Positions 6,344-13,553 of a stretch of DNA of 18,895 bases are shown piece by piece (within the stretch, counting starts at the first letter, position 1; the number at the start of each line of letters is the position of its first letter). The DNA is from Microcaldota archaeon (GTDB lineage: Archaea; Aenigmatarchaeota; Aenigmatarchaeia; QMZP01; QMZT01): contig JAADIF010000092.1 of the NCBI GenBank assembly GCA_013151465.1, positions 1-18,895 of the forward strand, in the 5' to 3' direction. The position numbers and the translations under genes are program-made. The notes beneath the pieces were generated by a model. That model made no database searches. It was given only the letters and a program-made list of their open reading frames with translations, and was not told the origin of the DNA.

Positions 6344-7267
6344 ATGAATGATGATTTTGAAAACGTAAAAGAATATGACATAAGAGGCGATATGACTGTA
6401 AACGAGCTTGTATCACAGATGGGCGGCGCCGGCTTTCAGGCAACACACATAGGGCGCGCAATAGAAACGATAAAAGCGATGAAGGAGGAAAAGGAAATCA
6501 CGATTTTCCTAAGCTTCACCGCCAACATGGTTGCATCAGGGCTTCGCTCCATTTTCGCGAAAATGGCAAAGGAAAAGTTCATCGATGTCATTATAACGAC
6601 AGGCGGCTCGATCGACCACGACCTTATCCTCGCATATGAAAAATACGGTCTTGGCGACTTCAATCTTGATGACGCAAAGCTTCATCACGATGGAATAAAC
6701 CGCCTCGGAAACATACTCGTCCCGACGGATAGATACATACTTCTGGAAGAGAAGATAAAGCCGATATTTGAAGGCGTCTATGAGAAGACGAAATCAACAA
6801 GCCCAAGCGAGCTCATTCACGAGATAGGGAAAACGATAGACGACGACAATTCCATAATGAAGTGGGCAACAAAAAACGATATCCCGATATTCTGCCCCGG
6901 GATAACAGACTCATCAATAGGCCTGCAGATGTTCTTTTTCAAGCAGGATCATCCCGACTTTGCCGTTGATGTGACAGGCGACATGAAGAAGCTTGCAAAC
7001 ATTGTAATGCTTGCAAAAAAGACAGGCGGAATAATCCTTGGCGGCGGGATATCAAAGCACCATACAATAGGCGTTAATGTCGTGAGAGATGGGCTTGATT
7101 ATGCCGTTTATCTCACGACGGCAGGAGAATGGGACGGAAGCCTGTCCGGCGCAAAGACAAACGAGGCCGTTTCGTGGGGAAAAATAAACGAGAGGGCAAG
7201 GCCGGTCACCGTTCACGGTGATGCGGTGGTAACTTTTCCCCTCATAATGGCGGGGGTTTTCAAATGA
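6344..7267 (+). CDS. dys: Deoxyhypusine synthase
   Basis: This NAD-dependent enzyme transfers the aminobutyl group of spermidine to a lysine of initiation factor aIF5A, the first step of hypusine formation. The 307-residue length fits. Visible motifs are TTGGSIDHDLI (NAD site region), CPGITDSSIGLQMFF, VDVTGDMKK, GGGISKHH, TTAGEWDGSLSGA, and NEAVSWGKI with the catalytic Lys at about residue 280. A Shine-Dalgarno GAGGTGA (6331-6337) precedes ATG 6344. It is the first gene of a three-gene operon; its TGA overlaps the next ATG in an ATGA junction. Pairing with arginine decarboxylase two genes downstream puts polyamine supply and use in one transcript. Confidence 0.95.
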   Translation: MNDDFENVKEYDIRGDMTVNELVSQMGGAGFQATHIGRAIETIKAMKEEKEITIFLSFTANMVASGLRSIFAKMAKEKFIDVIITTGGSIDHDLILAYEKYGLGDFNLDDAKLHHDGINRLGNILVPTDRYILLEEKIKPIFEGVYEKTKSTSPSELIHEIGKTIDDDNSIMKWATKNDIPIFCPGITDSSIGLQMFFFKQDHPDFAVDVTGDMKKLANIVMLAKKTGGIILGGGISKHHTIGVNVVRDGLDYAVYLTTAGEWDGSLSGAKTNEAVSWGKINERARPVTVHGDAVVTFPLIMAGVFK

Positions 7268-7803
7268 TTTATGCAATCGCGATGTCGTTTGTAGTGGGAA
7301 TTTTGTCGAAGTTTTCAGACCTGATTGTAGATGACGGCCTGAAAGTCCATAGATATGCAGGATACGGCGCATCGGCCGCATACGGCTTTCTTCTTGCGCT
7401 TCTTATTCATGCATATCCTGTCCTTTCCCCGCTTGTCATGGCTGTTGCAATAGCTGTCACCATTACAAAGAAGCTTGATGATCTTACGCACGCGATCGGG
7501 ATAGGAAGCTTCCTTCTTTTCATTTCGGCCTTCGGCTTTCCGGCAGTTGATATGCCGTTTCTTGTCATATTCCTTCTTGGGGGGCTGGCAGATGAAATCG
7601 GAAACGACTTTACCGACAGGAGAAAAACGCACGGTGCAATCAAGACATTCTTTGAAAACCGTCTTTCCCTTGAAGTTTTCGCATTCATTGTTTCCCTTGC
7701 GACAGGAAACTGGATTATATGGCTTTCGTTGGCGTCATTTGACATAGGATACAATACGATGACAAGGGCAAAGCCCATTTTCAGAAGAAGAGGGATGATA
7801 TGA
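7264..7803 (+). CDS. Four-helix membrane protein in the hypusine/polyamine operon, function unknown
   Basis: This 179-residue integral membrane protein is joined to both neighbours by 4-nt ATGA overlaps, so its translation is coupled to dys and the arginine decarboxylase. Hydrophobic segments lie near residues 1-20, 36-66, 80-107 and 137-158. Between the last two is a polar loop with GGLADEIGNDFTDRR and KTHGAIKTFFENR, which has conserved-looking acidic and basic residues; the C-terminus is basic. I do not recognise the family. The operon position makes a link to polyamine uptake or metabolism a guess only. The D/E-rich loop would also suit a membrane-embedded enzyme. Confidence 0.8.
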   Translation: MIYAIAMSFVVGILSKFSDLIVDDGLKVHRYAGYGASAAYGFLLALLIHAYPVLSPLVMAVAIAVTITKKLDDLTHAIGIGSFLLFISAFGFPAVDMPFLVIFLLGGLADEIGNDFTDRRKTHGAIKTFFENRLSLEVFAFIVSLATGNWIIWLSLASFDIGYNTMTRAKPIFRRRGMI

Positions 7804-8276
7804 AAATTCACATAACATGGGGTTCGGGAGAGGGAGAAACGGGGATGGGGGCATTTGATGCCGCCCTCTTTGATGCGGGCATAGGAAACTATAATCTCAT
7901 CCCGTTAAGTTCGGTAATTCCGGAAGGTGCAGAAATTACTGTTGGAAGGATAGACAGAAACAATGAAGAGCACGGGCACAGGCTTTATTGCGTCATTGCA
8001 AAATGCATTGAAACAAAAAAGGGGGCGAGGGCCTCTGCCGGCATCGGCTGGGTGGTTGACAATGAAAGCGGGAAGGGAGTTTTTGCAGAACATTGTGCAT
8101 CAAACGAAAGCAAGCTTTCAGAACTTATCAAAAAGACGCTTGAGACGTTTGCAAGGACGCGCAACTGGAAAAATACGGACATTTCATATAAGATGCATTC
8201 TGCCGCCTGCCGTGGAAAGCCCGTATGTGCGGTTGTCTGCGCCGTTTTTGAAAGCGAGGGATGGATTAAAGAATAA
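7800..8276 (+). CDS. pdaD: Pyruvoyl-dependent arginine decarboxylase
   Basis: It converts arginine to agmatine, the first step of archaeal polyamine synthesis. The 158-residue proenzyme has the family core GSGEGETGMGAFDAALFDAG, GNYNLIPLSSVIPEGA, and the later RASAGIGWV. Self-cleavage should occur between Ser37 and Ser38 in LSSVIP, leaving a pyruvoyl group on the beta chain; both serines are present. It begins at an ATGA overlap with the membrane-protein gene. Agmatine would have to be processed by enzymes encoded elsewhere before spermidine is available to deoxyhypusine synthase. Confidence 0.92.
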   Translation: MKIHITWGSGEGETGMGAFDAALFDAGIGNYNLIPLSSVIPEGAEITVGRIDRNNEEHGHRLYCVIAKCIETKKGARASAGIGWVVDNESGKGVFAEHCASNESKLSELIKKTLETFARTRNWKNTDISYKMHSAACRGKPVCAVVCAVFESEGWIKE

Positions 8277-8364
8277 TCGTAAAGGTGCTCTCAAAAAACG
8301 CAAGCTCTAATAATTATCCGTAATAAATTTGTAGTCCTAAAATATAAAAGAAGTCGACTAAGAA

Positions 8365-8778
8365 TTATTTTACAAACAATACTAATGCAGTTGCTGGCAT
8401 CTCAGCTGGAAGCGCAACCATTACGTATTCCTTATTTTCCACTTTTACACGGGCGATATCCCCTGGTTTCATTTGTTCCAATCTTTGATAAGCGTTTTTA
8501 TGCGTTGCAACATAAGGGTCATCAACGCCCGATAAAGCTTTTCCGAAAGCATGACCCAAAGAGTGTCCTTGCTCCCTTGCATCGATAATATTTTTTACAA
8601 CATTTTTTTCTTCAGAAGACCAATCGCCAATCACTCCTACATCCGGAACAAATAATCCACCTGCTAATCTAGTATAAGTAGTACCTTCTGGTATCGCCTT
8701 GTACAACCTATCAACATCTATCGTCGCATTATCTTTATTTCTCAATTGTTCATATACTAGATCTCTTAATGGTAACAT
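8365..8778 (-). CDS. Hypothetical protein, orphan
   Basis: The 137-residue ORF runs opposite to its neighbours and starts with an ATG 27 nt from a TATA-like box, so it would be leaderless. The protein is soluble, with no signal peptide or membrane helix. It contains a Gly/Pro-rich region (LAGGLFVPDVGVIGDW), a helical part, and a C-terminal beta-rich end (GDIARVKVENKEYVMVALP). I do not recognise the family. Its DNA is more AT-rich and less purine-biased than the adjacent metabolic genes, suggesting recent acquisition; this is an impression, not a calculation. Confidence 0.65.
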   Translation of the reverse strand: MLPLRDLVYEQLRNKDNATIDVDRLYKAIPEGTTYTRLAGGLFVPDVGVIGDWSSEEKNVVKNIIDAREQGHSLGHAFGKALSGVDDPYVATHKNAYQRLEQMKPGDIARVKVENKEYVMVALPAEMPATALVLFVK

Positions 8779-8800
8779 AAGAATATTATAGGATATAAGC

Positions 8801-8810
8801 TATTTAAATC
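8801..8810 (-). promoter_or_regulatory. TATA box of the orphan gene at 8365-8778
   Basis: GATTTAAATA on the minus strand is centred about 27 nt before ATG 8778, the leaderless spacing. The remaining ~225 bp to the thyX-like gene hold only its promoter and one weak inverted repeat (TCCCT/AGGGA near 8908-8924). Confidence 0.5.
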
Positions 8811-8983
8811 TTTCGATTTATAACTACCTACAAGGTGTAAATTCATATTTCGTGAAAGCATTGAATCCTTTAATTCTATGTCTTCATTGTTTGTCTTTCT
8901 ACAAATCCCTAGGAATGAGGGAATTCATAAAAATAATGGAAATTGATATCTGAACAAAAAATCCTTTCCGCCATGCAAGGGCC

Positions 8984-8996
8984 TTTATTTAAAATT
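8984..8996 (+). promoter_or_regulatory. TATA element of the thyX-like gene
   Basis: TTTATTTAAAATT predicts initiation near 9016, leaving a ~20-nt leader that contains a GGTGGT Shine-Dalgarno (9026-9031) before the TTG start at 9037. Confidence 0.5.
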
Positions 8997-9036
8997 TAAT
9001 TCCAATTTTTTTCTACAGAGCACAGGGTGGTAGGGT

Positions 9037-10647
9037 TTGCCGGAAGAATTTTCAGAGGAAGGGAAAAGGGTTATTGGGTCGTTTTTCACGAATCTTGACA
9101 GCAACGTCTTTGCCTTAAGGAACCTTCCTGAGGTTGTCAAAGGCGCACTTTTCTCCCGCTACAGCCGCTCCCCGAAGGGGCTTCGCAGGATACTTCTTGA
9201 CGAGTTCATAAACAAGCCCGAGATGGGATTTTCTGATATCGTAAGCTTCAAAGAGGAGGACAGCCAGATTGTCGCAACGCAAAAAGCGGAGAAGTTTTAT
9301 GACCGCGTCCTCATAGGGTTTGGCGATGACTCTGTCGCCGAACTTGGCGGAGCGCATCTTGCAGTCGAGGGCATCTCAAACATAGCAAGCAAGTTTTTTC
9401 TGGAAGATGCAAGGATAGGGCTCTCCCCCCTTGAAAAGTCAACGCGCTATGTGCTGTTCAACGACAAGGTTGACGGAAAGTACAGGTACTACCGCGACCC
9501 GACAATAATGCGCTCCGAGTTCGCAGACCTGTACGTCAGGACATGCGACATGCTCTTTGATGTGTATTCGGAACTCATAAACCCCTTAAAGGAGCATTTC
9601 AGGAAAAAATACCCGAAAAGCCCGGACGTGACCGGGCGGGCATATGAGAGCACGATAAACGCAAAGGCGTGCGACACATTAAGAAACCTGCTTCCCGCAG
9701 CAACCCTCACAAACGTCGGGCTCTTTGGCAACGGAAGAGCATTTGAATACCTTCTTATGAAGATGAGAACAAGCCAGCTTACGGAAATAAGACATCTTGC
9801 AGAGAAGATGCAGCACGAGCTTTCCAAGGTCATACCGTCATTTGTCAAAAGGGTGTACTCAAAACACGGGGACGAGTTTGTGGAGTTTGCAAAAAAGACA
9901 AGGCGCGACCTTGCAGAGATTCCGGTGCGCATAGAAAAGACGGAAGAAAATATTCCGCCTGTGGACATTGTCTATTACGACAGCGATGCCGTGGACAAGG
10001 TCGTTTCATTCATACTTTATGAATACACGGGAAGGCCGCTTCGCGAGATAATGGAAAATGTCAGGCATATGCCGTACCTTGAAAAGTCGGATATCATAAG
10101 CGCATACACAAGAAACAGGGAGAACAGGAGGCACAAGCCCGGAAGAGCGTTTGAAACAGTTTATTACACATTTGACATCCTCGCGGATTTTGGCGCATTC
10201 AGGGACCTTCAGCGCCACAGGATACTGACGCAGGCAAGGCAGATGCTTACGACAGATTACGGTTATGCGATTCCGCCAGAAATAGAGGAGGCGGAGCTTG
10301 CCGACGATTTCATAGTTGCGATGGAGAAGGCAAAAGAGGCGTTCAACAAAATAAGGGAGAAATACCCGGAAGAGGCTCAGTACGTTGTCCCTTTCGGGTA
10401 CAGGATGCGCTGGCATTTCACGCTGAACTTAAGGGAGGCATTTCATCTCTGCGAGCTTAGAAGCGGAAGGCAGGGCCATCCAAACTACCGCAGGATAGCG
10501 TGGCAGATATACGAGAAGATAAAGGAAGTGCACCCCCTCCTTGTAAAGCACATGAAATTCATCGACATGAAGGATTATGACCTTGAGCGCCTTGACGCCG
10601 AAAAGCGCATAGATAGAAAGCTTGAAAAGCTGAAGAGCGGAGGATGA
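9037..10647 (+). CDS. Double-domain ThyX-like (flavin-dependent thymidylate synthase family) protein
   Basis: ThyX makes dTMP from dUMP using methylene-tetrahydrofolate, NADPH and FAD. At 536 residues this is about twice the usual ThyX length and looks like two ThyX-like halves. The first half keeps FGDDSVAELGGAHLAVEGIS and SPLEKSTRY (residues ~130-138); the second keeps a canonical-looking RHR (about 393-395, in LQRHRILTQARQML) and EAFHLCELRSGRQGHPNYR. The classical RHRxxS signature is therefore split between halves. Start TTG 9037 follows GGTGGT; no better ATG exists nearby. Serine hydroxymethyltransferase, which makes the methylene-folate substrate, is next downstream. It may be a genuine synthase or a paralogue with altered activity. 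Confidence 0.8.
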   Translation: MPEEFSEEGKRVIGSFFTNLDSNVFALRNLPEVVKGALFSRYSRSPKGLRRILLDEFINKPEMGFSDIVSFKEEDSQIVATQKAEKFYDRVLIGFGDDSVAELGGAHLAVEGISNIASKFFLEDARIGLSPLEKSTRYVLFNDKVDGKYRYYRDPTIMRSEFADLYVRTCDMLFDVYSELINPLKEHFRKKYPKSPDVTGRAYESTINAKACDTLRNLLPAATLTNVGLFGNGRAFEYLLMKMRTSQLTEIRHLAEKMQHELSKVIPSFVKRVYSKHGDEFVEFAKKTRRDLAEIPVRIEKTEENIPPVDIVYYDSDAVDKVVSFILYEYTGRPLREIMENVRHMPYLEKSDIISAYTRNRENRRHKPGRAFETVYYTFDILADFGAFRDLQRHRILTQARQMLTTDYGYAIPPEIEEAELADDFIVAMEKAKEAFNKIREKYPEEAQYVVPFGYRMRWHFTLNLREAFHLCELRSGRQGHPNYRRIAWQIYEKIKEVHPLLVKHMKFIDMKDYDLERLDAEKRIDRKLEKLKSGG

Positions 10648-10650
10648 TTC

Positions 10651-10713
10651 GTTCACGTAATTAGAACAATTGTTCTAAAAAAGTGAACAAATGTTCATAA
10701 GATTAGAACAAAA
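10651..10713. promoter_or_regulatory. Three-unit iteron/operator array upstream of glyA, 21-bp period
   Basis: GTTC begins at 10651, 10672 and 10693, and GAAC at 10664, 10685 and 10706: three tandem units of 21 bp, each an inverted repeat GTTC-N9-GAAC followed by AA. Adjacent units also create palindromes across their joints, for example TTAGAACAATTGTTCTAA at 10661-10678. The period equals two helical turns, so dimers would bind on one face. The array begins 3 nt after the thyX-like stop and ends 33 nt before the glyA ATG. The regulator is unknown; no candidate DNA-binding gene adjoins it. Confidence 0.7.
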
Positions 10714-10746
10714 CAGATGAAATGAAGACATTTGGGGGGTATTGGT

Positions 10747-12033
10747 ATGTTCATTGATGGTCTGGATATTGTCGACAAAGACGTGCACGATGCGATAGCA
10801 TCGGAAGCCCGCAGGACAGATGAGGGTCTTGAGCTTATTCCATCAGAGAATTTCCCGAGCAAGGCAGTCCTTGAGGCACTCGGCTCGGTGATGAACAACA
10901 AGTACGCAGAGGGCTATCCGTTCTTTCGCAAGAAAGACGGGACGGTTCTGTGGAACCGAACAGGAAGATACTACGGGGGAAACAGGTACATTGACATTGT
11001 TGAAAAGATTGCGATAGAGCGCGCAAAAAAGCTCTTCGGGGCAGATCATGTGAACGTCCAGCCATATTCAGGAAGCCCCGCAAACATTGAGGTATATTTT
11101 GCTCTCCTCGAGTTCGGAGATAAGATAATGGGCATGGACCTTGCGCAGGGAGGGCATCTTACGCACGGTCACGGCGTCAACTTCTCGGGAAAGGCATACA
11201 ATGTCGTGCATTACGGCGTTGACAAGGAAACGAATCTTCTTGATTACGATGAAATACGAAAACTCGCAGAAAGGGAAAAGCCAAAACTCATTATATCCGG
11301 TGCAACCGCATACCCAAGAAAGATAGATTTCAAGGAATTTGATGATATTGCAAAGGATGTCGGCGCATACAGCATGGCAGACATCGCGCATATCGCAGGC
11401 CTTGTCGTGGGCGGCGTTCATATGTCGCCTGTCCCTTATATGGACGTTGTCACGACAACAACGCACAAAACGCTTCGCGGTCCTCGCGGCGCGATGATAA
11501 TGTGCAAAGAGGGGTTGGCGGCAAAAATCGACAAGGCGGTCTTTCCAGGAATGCAGGGAGGTCCTCACGAGCACGCAATAGCCGCAAAGGCCGTTGCGTT
11601 CAAGGAGGCGCTTGAACCCGGATTCAAAGACTATGCAAGACAGATAGTGAAAAATGCTCAGGCGCTTGCAGACGCCCTTATGGAAAACGGCTTCAAACTT
11701 GTAACAGACGGGACGGATAACCATCTCATCCTTGTTGACCTGAGAAACAAGGGCATAACGGGGAAGGATGCGGAAGCCGCGCTTGATGCTTCCGGAATAA
11801 CAGTGAACAAAAACACGATACCATATGATACAGGAACGCCGTGGAACCCATCAGGAATACGATTGGGAACGCCCGCGGTCACGACGCGCGGCATGAATGA
11901 ATCGGAGATGAAGGAAATTGCATCTTTCATCTCAAGGGCAATAGATGCCGCCGTTGCAAAGGATGAAGCAGCGCTTGAGAAAATCCGCCTTGGCGTGAAA
12001 GAGCTTGCATCAAACTTCCCGATTTATGGGTGA
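10747..12033 (+). CDS. glyA: Serine hydroxymethyltransferase
   Basis: This PLP enzyme interconverts serine and glycine while charging tetrahydrofolate (or an archaeal pterin) with a one-carbon unit. Family motifs are strong: LIPSENF, NKYAEGYP, GRYYGG, VNVQPYSGSPAN, GGHLTHGHGVNFSGK, and VTTTTHKTLRGPRG with the PLP lysine at about residue 241. ATG 10747 follows a GGGGGGT ribosome-binding site; the TTG at 10732 lies in front of that site and is disfavoured. About 13 extra residues (FFRKKDGTVLWNRT, 59-72) sit between NKYAEGYP and GRYYGG compared with the usual GYPGKRYYGG. The 3' end overlaps a 64-bp direct repeat. Confidence 0.95.
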   Translation: MFIDGLDIVDKDVHDAIASEARRTDEGLELIPSENFPSKAVLEALGSVMNNKYAEGYPFFRKKDGTVLWNRTGRYYGGNRYIDIVEKIAIERAKKLFGADHVNVQPYSGSPANIEVYFALLEFGDKIMGMDLAQGGHLTHGHGVNFSGKAYNVVHYGVDKETNLLDYDEIRKLAEREKPKLIISGATAYPRKIDFKEFDDIAKDVGAYSMADIAHIAGLVVGGVHMSPVPYMDVVTTTTHKTLRGPRGAMIMCKEGLAAKIDKAVFPGMQGGPHEHAIAAKAVAFKEALEPGFKDYARQIVKNAQALADALMENGFKLVTDGTDNHLILVDLRNKGITGKDAEAALDASGITVNKNTIPYDTGTPWNPSGIRLGTPAVTTRGMNESEMKEIASFISRAIDAAVAKDEAALEKIRLGVKELASNFPIYG

Positions 12034-12062
12034 TTATACCGCGACCGGCATTTCGGAAAGGT
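11999..12062. repeat. 64-bp direct repeat, left copy (glyA/EamA junction)
   Basis: It matches 12590-12653 at 61 of 64 positions. The first 40 bases, covering the glyA C-terminal codons (ELASNFPIYG), its stop and a few bases beyond, are identical; the three differences are at 12039, 12044 and 12049. Read on the minus strand, the right part resembles the EamA C-terminus (LSEMPVAV-stop versus the real LSEIPDAL-stop), so this copy carries an orphan EamA tail. Confidence 0.9.
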
Positions 12063-12079
12063 ATTACCAGATGCCATAA

Positions 12080-12310
12080 TCATAGATGCTTTGAAAATTC
12101 TTCTTCAGTGACATGCGCCTGTTCGAGAATGCCTTTCAGCGTCCCCAGTTTCAGCTCTTTATGCAGCGGCACGACGCATCCGATTCTTTTGTTTTTGTCA
12201 ATTCTAAGAAGAAGGACATGACTTCCTTTTTGCCTTTTTATTGAAAATCCGAACCTGTTACACAGGATTTTTATAAGCTCGCGACCTGAGAGCTTTTTTA
12301 GCTTTGGCAT
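12080..12310 (-). CDS. hicA: HicA-family mRNA interferase toxin
   Basis: HicA toxins have a dsRBD-like fold and cleave mRNA using one histidine. The 76-residue protein has the family pattern KLSGRELIKILCNRFGF, then RQKGSHVLL with the catalytic His at residue 31, then VVPLHKELKLGTLKGIL. Start ATG 12310 gives the classic MPKLKKLSG beginning; the in-frame start at 12325 adds five residues. It overlaps the 3' end of hicB by 53 nt in another frame, with hicB first in the transcript. It lies inside the repeat-flanked cassette. Confidence 0.85.
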   Translation of the reverse strand: MPKLKKLSGRELIKILCNRFGFSIKRQKGSHVLLLRIDKNKRIGCVVPLHKELKLGTLKGILEQAHVTEEEFSKHL

Positions 12311-12509
12311 GCGTTGCAACCTCAAAAACAGTCATAACGGGCCTTCCATTTCCCTTGAACGGAAATTCTTCCAGATATAATTCGGTTGCTTCTTTAAGGT
12401 TATTTAAAGCTTCCTCTAAGCTATTCCCCTGGCTGATTGTTCCGACCTCGGGGCACTTGGCCACATACATATTCTCTTCTTTATAGATGACTGCAGTGAA
12501 AGATTTCAT
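12258..12509 (-). CDS. hicB: HicB-family antitoxin (partial RNase H-like fold)
   Basis: The 83-residue protein shows the HicB/UPF0150 core: FTAVIYKEENMYVAKCPE, then VGTISQGNSLEEALNNLKEA and TELYLEE, which neutralises HicA by direct binding. No C-terminal ribbon-helix-helix or HTH DNA-binding domain is visible, so autoregulation by this protein is uncertain. The basic tail (HAKAKKALRSRAYKNPV) is encoded by DNA shared with hicA. A TATA box 26 nt upstream of ATG 12509 predicts a leaderless hicBA transcript. Confidence 0.85.
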   Translation of the reverse strand: MKSFTAVIYKEENMYVAKCPEVGTISQGNSLEEALNNLKEATELYLEEFPFKGNGRPVMTVFEVATHAKAKKALRSRAYKNPV

Positions 12510-12529
12510 AATTAAATACTATTTTCAAT

Positions 12530-12540
12530 GCTTAAAAACG
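12530..12540 (-). promoter_or_regulatory. TATA box of the hicBA operon
   Basis: On the minus strand CGTTTTTAAGC is centred 26 nt upstream of the hicB ATG. It lies inside the flanking repeats, so the cassette carries its own promoter. Confidence 0.5.
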
Positions 12541-12589
12541 ATTTTGTGCCACGTGTAAGGGAAGATGCTCATTTTTATCTAGAAATAAG

Positions 12590-12653
12590 AAGAGCTTGCA
12601 TCAAACTTCCCGATTTATGGGTGATTATAGCGCGTCCGGTATTTCGGAAAGGT
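12590..12653. repeat. 64-bp direct repeat, right copy
   Basis: This copy contains the genuine stop and C-terminal codons of the EamA gene (TAA complement at 12625-12627) and a detached duplicate of the last ten glyA codons plus stop (12592-12624) that belongs to no gene. Confidence 0.9.
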
Positions 12654-13533
12654 TTTCCTTTTTTAGTACTATATAATTTCCCAGAATTATGAACGCCCCT
12701 CCAGCCACTGTGAAAGCCGTCAGGTGCTGCCCGAGGAATGCATATGCAAGGACGGACGCAACGATCGGCTCAAGAAGTAAAATTATGCCGGAAGTTGATG
12801 CGGGCACCTTTTTTGCCCCCTGATAATAGAGGATGTGGGAGAGCATTATGGCGAAGATAAAATAGAGAAAAAGCGAAACCCATACATGTGCAGGATGCAT
12901 AAACGAAAAGGAAACAATAGATTTATCCGTGACAAAAAGCGACATCGCGGGATATGAAAGCGCAAGGAATATGAGCATGAACGAATAATATCCGGTTTGG
13001 GTGGAAAGCGGGTGATACTTCCTTTTGCCAGCGATCCTTCCAAAAACTACCCAAAGCGATATGACAAGGCCACCGGCAAGTGCAAGGGCTACACCGAGCG
13101 GGTTTATGCCATCAGGCAGGGGCTGCCATGCTATGAGCGCGGCGCCTGCGACAACAAGCAATGCTGCAGCGGTCTTTCCTCTTGTTATTTTCTCCTTGAG
13201 AGCCAGTTTTCCTATTGCAACTGTCCAGAACGGCTGAGTATATAGCAGGAGAGTGACAATTGCAACCGGAATGCCCATAATAACAGGGGCAAATTCCGTG
13301 AAATTGGAAAGGAACGCAAGAAACCCGTAAACTGCAAAGAATTTAATGGAGTCTGAATCCGGTCGCAATTCCTTCTTTATGAGAATAATTGGAATAAAGA
13401 AGAGTATGAAGATTCCATGGAGAAGCCCTATCTCATAAAGGGAAAGCCCCATCGAAGAAAGGACTCCGGCCCCGAAAACAACAAACCCGGACAGAATGCC
13501 GGCTCCCGCGACCATGGCATGTTCTTTGCGCAT
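12625..13533 (-). CDS. EamA/DMT-superfamily membrane transporter
   Basis: The 302-residue protein has about ten hydrophobic helices in two five-helix halves, as expected for EamA drug/metabolite transporters. Typical features are VAIVTLLLYTQPFWTVAIGK in the first half and PASTSGIILLLEPIVASVLA near the end of the second; both resemble the conserved EamA P-containing helices. Substrates range from amino acids to nucleotides and drugs and cannot be deduced. ATG 13533 is 24 nt from a TATA box shared with the divergent TraB gene. Its stop lies in the right 64-bp repeat and would have touched the glyA stop before insertion of hicBA. Confidence 0.88.
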   Translation of the reverse strand: MRKEHAMVAGAGILSGFVVFGAGVLSSMGLSLYEIGLLHGIFILFFIPIILIKKELRPDSDSIKFFAVYGFLAFLSNFTEFAPVIMGIPVAIVTLLLYTQPFWTVAIGKLALKEKITRGKTAAALLVVAGAALIAWQPLPDGINPLGVALALAGGLVISLWVVFGRIAGKRKYHPLSTQTGYYSFMLIFLALSYPAMSLFVTDKSIVSFSFMHPAHVWVSLFLYFIFAIMLSHILYYQGAKKVPASTSGIILLLEPIVASVLAYAFLGQHLTAFTVAGGAFIILGNYIVLKKENLSEIPDAL

Positions 13534-13553
13534 AAAATACTTTGTACTCTCTA

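Larger units (their letters stand above)
11999..12653. mobile_element. hicBA cassette bounded by 64-bp direct repeats
   Basis: The 527 bp between the repeats (12063-12589) hold only hicA, hicB and their promoter. Outside it, glyA ends and EamA begins; fusing across the repeats gives two convergent genes whose stop codons abut (TGA then TTA). The simplest reading is insertion of a toxin-antitoxin cassette with duplication of its target, or integration at an att-like site. No integrase or transposase is present here. Confidence 0.55.

Noticed and set aside
8850..8960. Small ORF or RNA between the 8778 orphan and the thyX-like gene
   Set aside because: The longest frame is about 22 codons with no TATA or ribosome-binding support; only a weak 5-bp inverted repeat is visible.
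10661..10678. Intrinsic terminator after the thyX-like gene (perfect 18-bp palindrome)
   Set aside because: It is followed by A residues, not a T-tract, on the coding strand, and it is one phase of a 21-bp periodic operator array.
12030..12221. Plus-strand ORF of 63 codons after glyA
   Set aside because: It is antisense to hicA and its start lies in the glyA stop/direct repeat; hicA has clear family motifs.
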